Of a stretch of DNA of 6,902 nt, positions 1-4,992 are shown one piece after another. The position numbers were made by a program, and so were the translations under genes. The stretch covers positions 1 through 6,902 of the forward strand of contig CAMOFW010000039.1 of assembly GCA_946613765.1 (NCBI GenBank), written 5' to 3'. Origin of the DNA: an uncultured Mycoplasmatota bacterium. GTDB lineage: Bacteria; Bacillota_I; Bacilli_A; RF39; UBA660. The notes beneath the pieces are model-generated. The model did not search any database and was not told the origin of the DNA. It worked only from the letters and a program-made list of their open reading frames with translations. Numbering within the stretch: the first letter of the stretch is position 1; the number at the start of each line of letters is the position of its first letter.

Positions 1-2
1 GT

Positions 3-30
3 AAACTTAACAGAAATGTTAAGTTTTTTT
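3..30 (+). terminator. Rho-independent terminator of upstream gene
   Basis: Arms AAACTTAAC (3-11) and GTTAAGTTT (18-26) are perfect inverted repeats of 9 bp around the 6-base loop AGAAAT. An uninterrupted T run follows to position 30. This is the standard intrinsic terminator shape. It probably ends a plus-strand gene just left of the window and insulates the mraZ promoter that starts about 12 bases later. The stem is AT-rich and so only moderately stable. Confidence 0.8.
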
Positions 31-41
31 ATTGTTTATAA

Positions 42-70
42 TTTACTTTAAGTGGGTTATAAGTTACAAT
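42..70 (+). promoter_or_regulatory. Sigma-A-type promoter of the mraZ operon
   Basis: A -35 hexamer TTTACT (42-47, 4 of 6 matches) and a -10 hexamer TACAAT (65-70, 5 of 6 matches) are separated by exactly 17 bp. Transcription would start near 77, leaving about 40 nt of leader before the mraZ ATG. The promoter lies between the upstream terminator and the MraZ boxes, which is where the dcw promoter is expected. The sequence TAAGTGG (49-55), a near copy of the MraZ box, lies in the spacer between the two hexamers. Confidence 0.65.
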
Positions 71-80
71 AATATTGTAC

Positions 81-107
81 CAGGTGGTACAAAGTGGAAG
101 AAAGTGG
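81..107 (+). promoter_or_regulatory. MraZ operator: three 10-bp-spaced boxes
   Basis: Three GTGG-centred heptamers repeat with an exact 10-bp period: CAGGTGG (81-87), AAAGTGG (91-97) and AAAGTGG (101-107), with 3-base spacers. MraZ is known to bind tandem short G-rich repeats of helical-turn period in front of its own gene (TGGGN repeats in E. coli, AAAGTG-type repeats in Mollicutes). Here the boxes lie just downstream of the predicted transcription start. The last one runs into the G-rich ribosome binding site (104-110), so bound MraZ would roadblock transcription. Autorepression is inferred from family knowledge. Confidence 0.8.
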
Positions 108-116
108 GGAATAACT

Positions 117-551
117 ATGTTCATGGGAGAATATCGCCATAACTTAGATGATAAGTCTAGAATTGTTGTTCCTGCAGCTTTTAGACCAGAATTAAAGGAT
201 AAGTTTATTATCACTCGTGGTTTAGAGAAATGTTTGTACATTTATACAATGGATGATTGGAATAAAATAGTACAAAAGTTAGAAACACTACCTTTCACAA
301 AGAAAGACGTTAGAACATTTATGAGAGCGTTCTTTTCTGGGGCTAATACTCTTGAAATTGACCGTAGTGGTCGTATTGTTATTTCTTCCAACTTAAAAGA
401 GTATGCAAATATAGAAAAAGAATGCGTAATCATTGGTGCTAATGATCGAATTGAAATATGGGCTGGCAATGAGTGGGAAAACTTCATGAACTCTTACTCA
501 GATAAAATAAGTGATATAGCAGAGAATTTATTTATGGATGTGAGTTTATGA
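117..551 (+). CDS. mraZ: MraZ, transcriptional regulator of the dcw operon
   Basis: This 144-residue DNA-binding protein of the AbrB/MraZ fold normally forms a ring of subunits and represses the dcw operon, including itself. The two MraZ half-domains are visible: the N-terminal one opens with MFMGEYRHNLDDKSR (DxxxR-type signature, residues 12-15) and the second carries IDRSGRIVIS (81-90). Length matches the family (about 140-150). The ATG at 117 is chosen because it gives the canonical MFMGEY start and has a G-rich SD (GTGGGGA, 104-110) 6 nt upstream. A longer in-frame version from a TTG at 75 would begin at the transcription start and cross the operator. The stop overlaps the rsmH start (ATGA), indicating translational coupling. 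Five of nine arginines use CGN codons and GC is about 33%, unlike the AGA-dominated genes that follow. Confidence 0.96.
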   Translation: MFMGEYRHNLDDKSRIVVPAAFRPELKDKFIITRGLEKCLYIYTMDDWNKIVQKLETLPFTKKDVRTFMRAFFSGANTLEIDRSGRIVISSNLKEYANIEKECVIIGANDRIEIWAGNEWENFMNSYSDKISDIAENLFMDVSL

Positions 552-1462
552 AACATTACAGCGTGTTAAAAGAAGAATCAATTGAAGGACTTAATTTAAA
601 AGATGACTCAATTGTTGTTGATGCAACATTAGGTTATGGTGGTCATTCATCTGAGATTCTAAAAAGAATACCAAACGGTCATTTATATTCTTTTGATCAA
701 GATATTAATGCAATTAATTATAGTGATGAATTATTATCTAAAGTAAGTAATAACTATACATTAATTCATAGTAATTTTGTTAATATGAAAGATAAATTAA
801 ATGAACTTGGTGTTGAAAAAGTCGATGCAATTGTATTTGATCTTGGTGTATCATCCCCACAAATAGATGATGGAGCAAGAGGATTTAGTTTTATGCAAGA
901 TGCACCTTTAGACATGAGAATGAATCAAGAAGATAGTAAAACTGCTGCAGATGTAGTTAATAATTATTCAATGTATGAATTATGTGATATCTTTTATGCT
1001 TATGGTGAAGAAAGTTTAAGTAAACCAATAGCTAAAAAGATACTTGATAGTAGACCTATTAATACTACATTGGAACTTGTTGAGGTTATTAAACAAGCAG
1101 TTGGACTTAAATATTTTAATTTACATCATCCTGAAAGAAAAATATTTCAAGCAATTAGAATTGAAGTAAATAGTGAACTTGATGTATTAAAGAAGGTTTT
1201 ACCTGATGCAATTAGTTTATTAAATGTTGGAGGTAGAATTAGTGTTATAACATTCCATTCTCTAGAGGATAAAATTGTAAAGACAATATTTAAACAAAAG
1301 AGTGAAGTAAATGATTTAGTTAAAGGTTTACCTGAAATACCAGATGAATATAAACCTGAGATTAAATTAGTTAATAAAAAAATTATATTACCTAGTGAAA
1401 AGGAAATTGAAGAGAACTCTAGAAGTAAGAGTGCAAAATTAAGAATAATTGAAAGGATTTGA
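548..1462 (+). CDS. rsmH: RsmH, 16S rRNA m4C1402 methyltransferase
   Basis: RsmH (MraW) is a cytosolic SAM-dependent enzyme that methylates N4 of C1402 in the 16S rRNA decoding centre. The 304 residues match the family's usual length of about 310. Recognisable elements in order are HYSVLKEESIEGL near the N-terminus, the SAM-binding DATLGYGGHSS (25-35), the acidic FDQD (49-52), FDLGVSSPQIDDGARGFSF (97-115), LDMRM (121-125), HPERKIFQAIRIEVNSEL (194-211), ITFHSLEDKIVK (234-245) and the C-terminal SRSKSAKLR (291-299). The start overlaps the mraZ stop by 4 bases with only a weak SD, so translation is probably coupled. Arginine is coded almost only by AGA. The region before the C-terminal motif (about 251-275) lacks the Cys-rich segment seen in many Firmicute homologues, but it is variable across the family. 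Confidence 0.97.
   Translation: MKHYSVLKEESIEGLNLKDDSIVVDATLGYGGHSSEILKRIPNGHLYSFDQDINAINYSDELLSKVSNNYTLIHSNFVNMKDKLNELGVEKVDAIVFDLGVSSPQIDDGARGFSFMQDAPLDMRMNQEDSKTAADVVNNYSMYELCDIFYAYGEESLSKPIAKKILDSRPINTTLELVEVIKQAVGLKYFNLHHPERKIFQAIRIEVNSELDVLKKVLPDAISLLNVGGRISVITFHSLEDKIVKTIFKQKSEVNDLVKGLPEIPDEYKPEIKLVNKKIILPSEKEIEENSRSKSAKLRIIERI
1451..1456 (+). promoter_or_regulatory. Ribosome binding site deciding the ftsL start
   Basis: GAAAGG lies inside the last codons of rsmH, 11 nt before the ATG at 1468 and only 2 nt before an alternative in-frame TTG at 1459. The TTG is too close to use it, so the ATG is preferred even though its spacing is on the long side. Confidence 0.5.
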
Positions 1463-1467
1463 AGTAT

Positions 1468-1761
1468 ATGATTACTAAGAAAGTTAAAACAAGAAGATTA
1501 AAAGGCGAAAAGTTTGTAATCTTTGCTATTGTTATGCTTGCAATTGCTACACCTCTTTTTAGTGTGTTTACTCAAGCTAAACTTTCTGAATCTAATATAG
1601 CTTTAGAAAAGTTAAAACAAGATATTGAATATCAATCTGGTATTAACGAATCCTTAAATATGAAAATTAATGAGTTAGCATCTCTAGATAAAATAAGAGA
1701 GGTTGCAACTAATCAAGGTTTATCTTATAATAATAATAACATTAAGGTTATAGATAACTAA
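1468..1761 (+). CDS. ftsL: FtsL-like divisome protein
   Basis: FtsL is a small bitopic protein that pairs with DivIC/FtsB and FtsQ/DivIB and activates septal synthesis by FtsW and the class B PBP. The 97 residues show a short Lys/Arg-rich cytoplasmic tail (1-15), one membrane helix (about 16-35, FVIFAIVMLAIATPLFSVF), a predicted extracytoplasmic coiled coil (about 38-72) and the sequence IREVATNQGLSY (76-87), which resembles the end of FtsL/DivIC domains. Sequence identity in this family is low, so the call rests on topology and on the exact position between rsmH and the FtsI-type PBP. The ATG at 1468 begins 5 bases after the rsmH stop. A TTG at 1459 overlapping that stop would add three residues. 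Confidence 0.88.
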   Translation: MITKKVKTRRLKGEKFVIFAIVMLAIATPLFSVFTQAKLSESNIALEKLKQDIEYQSGINESLNMKINELASLDKIREVATNQGLSYNNNNIKVIDN

Positions 1762-1777
1762 GAGAAGAGGTAAGATA

Positions 1778-3892
1778 ATGAATAAGAAGCGTACAGTTAA
1801 AATTAGTATTTTTGTTATACTAGTACTTATTGCTTCTTTTTTTGTTGTTATTTTTCAACTTTTTAGAATTGCTTTAATGCCTGAGGTTGATGGAGTTGAT
1901 ATTGCAGCATTTGCTAAAAATAGAAATGAAACAACTAAAACGTTATATGCTTCTCGTGGTACTATCTATGATCAATATGGTGAAACACTAGCTCAAACTG
2001 TTAATTCATATACAGTTATAGCTTATTTATCACCATCTAGAACTAAAGATGAAAATAAACCTAATCATGTAGTAGATAAAGAAGAAACTGCTAAAAAATT
2101 AGAGGAAGTTTTTCAAAAGAATAATATTAAGTCTATGACTTATGATCATATATTAGAATTATTAAATAGAAGTGCTTATCAAGTTGAACTTGGACCAGGT
2201 GGTAGAGGTATAACAGAATTCTTAAAAAGTGAGATTGAAGCGTTAGAATTACCTGGTATTGGATTTACACAAAGTACTAAAAGATATTATAAGAATTCTA
2301 CATTAGCTCCTTATATTATTGGTTATGCAAGAGCTAATGACGAAGGTAAGATTACTGGTGAAATGGGTATTGAAAAATACTTTAATGATGAATTAGAAGG
2401 TGAAGATGGTTTTGTAACTTATGAAACTGATGCCTATGGATATAGACTTCCTAATTCACCAGAGACTAGAGTTGAAGCACAATCTGGTAAAGATATATAT
2501 TTAACTATAGATAGTCATATTCAATTATTTTTATTACAAGCAGTACAAAACTTAGTTGATAATTATAAAATGGATTGGTTAACATTTACTGTTGCTGATG
2601 CTAAGACTGGTGCTATTTTGGGTAGTGCATCTGAACCTACATTTGATTTAAATAAACAAAATATTACTAATTATTTAAATCCAATGGTATCTTATGCATA
2701 TGAACCAGGTTCTACTATGAAGATATATTCATTTATGGCTGCTATAGAAAATGGACAGTATGATGGAAGTGAAACATATCAATCAGGTTCTTTAGAAGTA
2801 GATGGATATGTAATCCATGACTTTAATGATGTTGGTTGGGGTGTAATCGATTATGATACTGGTTTTGCTCGTTCATCTAATACTGCAGCGGGTAGACTTG
2901 CTCAAAGAATAGGTGGAGAAAAGTTAAGAGACTTTTATGAAGCAGCAGGCTTTGGTGAACAAACTGGAATAACTTTACCTGGTGAGCAAGCTGGTAACAT
3001 GGATTTCTACTATGGATCTGAAGTTGTTACTGCATCGTTTGGTCAAGGTATTACTACAACACCAATTCAAAATATTCAAGCACTAACCATGCTTGCTAAT
3101 AATGGAACAATACTACAACCATATGTTGTAGATAAAATAGTAGATAGTAAGAGTGGAAAAGTTGAATATCAAGCTAAGCGTACTGAAGTTAGAAAAGTAG
3201 CAAGTGAAGAAAGTATTAATAAAGTAAGAAGCTTAATGGATAAAGCTTTATACGATACTATTACTGATGCTAAATATTATCAACCAAGTAATGTTAGAAT
3301 GATTGGTAAAACTGGTACTGCAAACTTTACTCAAAATGGTGTATACATGTCAGGTAAATATGATTATATTAGATCTTTTGCTGGTTTATTTCCTGCTGAA
3401 GATCCTCAATATATAGTTTATATATCAGTTAAGCAATTTGTTGGACCTATTAAAGAATTAGCTAAAGTAGTAACTACAGTTGTAGAAGATATTGCTAATT
3501 ATAAAAATATAGCTAATTTAGAAACTACTAATACTAATGAACAAATAATAGTATTTGATAATTATATAAATACTAGTGTAGTAGAAAGTGAAGAAAAGTT
3601 AAAACAAATGGGATTAAATCCAATTATTTTAGGTGATGGTAAGTATATAATTAATATTTACCCTAAGAAAGGTACTAAAGTAATTAAAGGTACTAAGATA
3701 TTTATAATTACATCTAATAATAATATAGTTATGCCTGATATTACTAATTGGAGTGAAAATGAAGTTAAAACATTTGCTGGTTTAGTAGGTATTAAATGTA
3801 ATATAAATGGATATGGTAAAGTAATATCTCAAAGTATTGAAAAAAATACTATCATAGATAGTACTAGTGTATTAAATGTTGAATTAAATTAA
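1778..3892 (+). CDS. pbpB: Class B PBP with two PASTA domains (FtsI/PBP2B-type)
   Basis: This is a monofunctional D,D-transpeptidase that cross-links septal peptidoglycan, anchored in the membrane with its catalytic domain outside. The 704 residues comprise a basic start, a membrane helix (about 8-29), the PBP-dimer region with RGTIYDQYG (60-68), and the transpeptidase domain. Active-site motifs are intact: STMK (S312 nucleophile, K315), SSN (366-368) and KTGT (511-514). The tail has two PASTA repeats, roughly 590-646 (degenerate) and 650-704 (MPDITNWSENEV). The start has a strong SD (AGAGG, 1766-1770) at 7 nt. Position directly after ftsL and the two PASTA domains point to the essential division PBP (PBP2B/PBP2x class). 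The symbol is assigned by position and architecture. The stop falls next to the operon terminator, so no downstream dcw gene is co-transcribed except by readthrough. Confidence 0.92.
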   Translation: MNKKRTVKISIFVILVLIASFFVVIFQLFRIALMPEVDGVDIAAFAKNRNETTKTLYASRGTIYDQYGETLAQTVNSYTVIAYLSPSRTKDENKPNHVVDKEETAKKLEEVFQKNNIKSMTYDHILELLNRSAYQVELGPGGRGITEFLKSEIEALELPGIGFTQSTKRYYKNSTLAPYIIGYARANDEGKITGEMGIEKYFNDELEGEDGFVTYETDAYGYRLPNSPETRVEAQSGKDIYLTIDSHIQLFLLQAVQNLVDNYKMDWLTFTVADAKTGAILGSASEPTFDLNKQNITNYLNPMVSYAYEPGSTMKIYSFMAAIENGQYDGSETYQSGSLEVDGYVIHDFNDVGWGVIDYDTGFARSSNTAAGRLAQRIGGEKLRDFYEAAGFGEQTGITLPGEQAGNMDFYYGSEVVTASFGQGITTTPIQNIQALTMLANNGTILQPYVVDKIVDSKSGKVEYQAKRTEVRKVASEESINKVRSLMDKALYDTITDAKYYQPSNVRMIGKTGTANFTQNGVYMSGKYDYIRSFAGLFPAEDPQYIVYISVKQFVGPIKELAKVVTTVVEDIANYKNIANLETTNTNEQIIVFDNYINTSVVESEEKLKQMGLNPIILGDGKYIINIYPKKGTKVIKGTKIFIITSNNNIVMPDITNWSENEVKTFAGLVGIKCNINGYGKVISQSIEKNTIIDSTSVLNVELN

Positions 3893-3919
3893 AAAAAGAT
3901 TCTATTTAGAATCTTTTTT
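3892..3919. terminator. Bidirectional terminator between pbpB and xre
   Basis: GATTCT (3898-3903) and AGAATC (3908-3913) enclose the loop ATTT, and the flanking six A's (3892-3897) can pair with six T's (3914-3919), giving up to 12 bp. Read on either strand the stem is followed by a T run, so it can end pbpB rightward and the xre gene leftward. It starts at the pbpB stop codon and contains the last five codons and TAG of the xre gene. Confidence 0.85.
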
Positions 3920-4165
3920 CTTTATTTTTTCTATTTTTAATGTATAACCAACTGGACCAAGTATTTTTAATATAGACTTAATACTAGGTGAATGCATACC
4001 AAGTTCAATTCTTGCTATTTTTTCTCTGTTTACGCCACTATATTTTGATAATAGAGTTTGTGTTAAGTTATTTTCTCTTCTAAATCTAGCAAATTCTTTA
4101 ACAAACATTTCATTTAGTTCGTCTGTTGTATATTCAGAAACAATATAATTTTTATCGTAATCCAT
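3902..4165 (-). CDS. Small XRE-family helix-turn-helix regulator (solitary antitoxin-like)
   Basis: This 87-residue protein has a single XRE/Cro-type DNA-binding domain over about residues 22-75. A first helix (FVKEFARFRRENN, 21-33) is followed by the LTQTLLSKYSGVNREKIARIE core (34-54, helices 2 and 3) and PSIKSILKIL (60-69). The tail GYTLKIEKI looks like the short beta strand of HigA/RelB-like XRE antitoxins. No toxin-sized reading frame accompanies it on either side, so it is an orphan here. The ATG has an SD (AAGGGGA, complement of 4174-4180) 8 nt upstream and a good promoter. The gene converges on pbpB with 9 bases between stop codons and diverges from the BI-1 gene. It may regulate itself and that neighbour, but its target is unknown. 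Confidence 0.85.
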   Translation of the reverse strand: MDYDKNYIVSEYTTDELNEMFVKEFARFRRENNLTQTLLSKYSGVNREKIARIELGMHSPSIKSILKILGPVGYTLKIEKIKKKDSK

Positions 4166-4191
4166 TTAAAACATCCCCTTTGAGTGAATAT

Positions 4192-4220
4192 ATTGTATCA
4201 AAAATGTTACTTTTTGTAAA
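4192..4220 (-). promoter_or_regulatory. Promoter of the xre gene
   Basis: Read on the minus strand, the -35 TTTACA (complement of 4215-4220, 5 of 6 matches) and the -10 TACAAT (complement of 4192-4197, 5 of 6) are spaced by 17 bp. A TG dinucleotide one base before the -10 makes it an extended -10 (TGATACAAT). Transcription would begin near 4185, leaving a leader of about 20 nt that contains the SD. This is the best-looking promoter in the window. Confidence 0.72.
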
Positions 4221-4235
4221 GACTAAATTTATTAT

Positions 4236-4264
4236 TTTAAATAATTTTTAGATTATGATAGAAT
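4236..4264 (+). promoter_or_regulatory. Candidate promoter of the BI-1 gene
   Basis: An extended -10, TGATAGAAT (hexamer TAGAAT at 4259-4264, TG at 4256-4257), lies 17 bp after a weak -35 TTTAAA (4236-4241). An overlapping alternative -10 is TATGAT (4254-4259). Either start leaves only about 16-22 nt of leader, with the SD AAGGAGA (4274-4280) 7 nt before the ATG. The -35 lies inside the 15-bp AT-only palindrome at 4231-4245. AT richness makes chance matches common. Confidence 0.5.
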
Positions 4265-4287
4265 AATATTTAGAAGGAGAAATAATT

Positions 4288-4941
4288 ATGAATAATGTTT
4301 TAAGTAAAGTATTTTTATGGCTAGGAATTGGACTATTGGTTACATTTTTTGTAGGTTTTGGATTTGAACAATACTTAATAAATAATTTAGAGTTTGCTTA
4401 TAAGTTCTTTTCTACTAGTTCATATTGGATAATATTTGTTATTGAGTTAGTACTTGTTATTGCTTTAAGTGCTAAAATATCTACAATGAAGAGTAGTACT
4501 GCAAAGGCTTTATATTTATTATATTGTGTTGTTAATGGATTAACATTTTCATCTATATTTTTAATATTTGAGATATCATCTATTATTTATGTATTTTTAG
4601 CTACTGCAGTTGTATTTACTATATTTGCATTTATAGGTAAAGCTTTAAATATTGATTTATCTAAGTTTGGATTATATTTATTTATTGCACTTTTAGGATC
4701 ATTAGTTGCTGCAATAGTAAATATGTTTTTACAAAATACTACATTTGAATTAATTATAGCAGTTGCATTTATTATTATATTTACTTTATATATTGGATAT
4801 GATATTAAAAAAGTAAGTGCTATGATAGATGCAGGTATTGATGAAGAAAATGTTGCAGTATATGGTGCATTCCAATTATATTTAGACTTTATTAATATCT
4901 TTATTAGATTATTAAGTCTATTTGGAAAGAGAAGAGATTAA
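4288..4941 (+). CDS. Bax inhibitor-1 / YetJ-family membrane protein
   Basis: This 217-residue integral membrane protein belongs to the BI-1 (TMBIM, UPF0005) family, whose Bacillus member YetJ is a pH-sensitive calcium leak channel. Hydrophobic segments lie at about 7-26, 46-64, 71-94, 98-117, 127-148, 153-170 and a less hydrophobic seventh at about 195-213, matching the family's seven-helix fold. Family landmarks are FLWLGIGLLVTF (9-20), NGLTFSSIFLIF (83-94), GYDIKK (170-175) and LYLDFINIFIRLLSLFGKRRD (197-217). Asp172 and Asp200 correspond by position and context to the paired aspartates that form the pH switch in YetJ. It starts at an ATG with a strong SD (AAGGAGA) and ends at its own terminator. 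Ion transport is inferred from the family, and BI-1 genes are not normal members of the dcw cluster. Confidence 0.92.
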   Translation: MNNVLSKVFLWLGIGLLVTFFVGFGFEQYLINNLEFAYKFFSTSSYWIIFVIELVLVIALSAKISTMKSSTAKALYLLYCVVNGLTFSSIFLIFEISSIIYVFLATAVVFTIFAFIGKALNIDLSKFGLYLFIALLGSLVAAIVNMFLQNTTFELIIAVAFIIIFTLYIGYDIKKVSAMIDAGIDEENVAVYGAFQLYLDFINIFIRLLSLFGKRRD

Positions 4942-4964
4942 GAACTAGTAATAGTTCTTTTTTT
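4940..4964 (+). terminator. Rho-independent terminator of the BI-1 gene
   Basis: AAGAACTA (4940-4947) pairs with TAGTTCTT (4952-4959) around the loop GTAA, and seven T's run from 4958 to 4964. The stem begins within the BI-1 stop codon. It separates this gene from the following PBP gene, which would then need its own promoter or readthrough. Confidence 0.85.
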
Positions 4965-4970
4965 ATTTAA

Positions 4971-4976
4971 TATAAT
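4971..4976 (+). promoter_or_regulatory. Possible -10 element for the SpoVD-like gene
   Basis: A perfect TATAAT occurs 16 bases before the chosen TTG start. No -35-like hexamer is found at 16-18 bp upstream, where the terminator hairpin lies, and there is no extended-10 TG. If used, transcription would start near 4983 and give a leader of about 10 nt. It may be a chance match in AT-rich DNA. Confidence 0.3.
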
Positions 4977-4982
4977 TAATTG

Positions 4983-4988
4983 GGTGAT
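4983..4988 (+). promoter_or_regulatory. Ribosome binding site deciding the SpoVD-like start
   Basis: GGTGAT matches the 3' half of the full Shine-Dalgarno complement (AAGGAGGTGAT) and ends 4 nt before the TTG at 4993, a normal distance for that register. The only longer in-frame start, a GTG at 4984, lies inside this motif and has no SD of its own, so TTG is preferred. Confidence 0.55.
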
Positions 4989-4992
4989 TATC

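Noticed and set aside
75..116. Longer mraZ from a TTG at 75
   Set aside because: It would begin at about the transcription start, translate across the operator repeats and add 14 residues not found in MraZ proteins. The ATG at 117 gives the canonical MFMGEY start with an SD-like sequence.
29..487. Minus-strand reading frames opposite mraZ (29-241 and 242-487)
   Set aside because: They lie antisense to a clear MraZ gene and over the promoter and terminator, have no family resemblance and no convincing RBS.
1301..1375. Loss of the Cys-containing segment in RsmH
   Set aside because: This stretch varies in sequence and length among RsmH proteins (E. coli also lacks it), while all catalytic motifs are intact.
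1460..1476. Genetic code 4 (TGA read as Trp)
   Set aside because: Reading through the rsmH TGA meets a second in-frame TGA four codons on, and mraZ and the last PBP also end naturally at TGA; Trp is always TGG in the conserved proteins.
3902..4165. Toxin-antitoxin module
   Set aside because: The XRE protein looks antitoxin-like, but no partner toxin frame is present: pbpB lies on one side and the 122-bp spacer plus BI-1 on the other.
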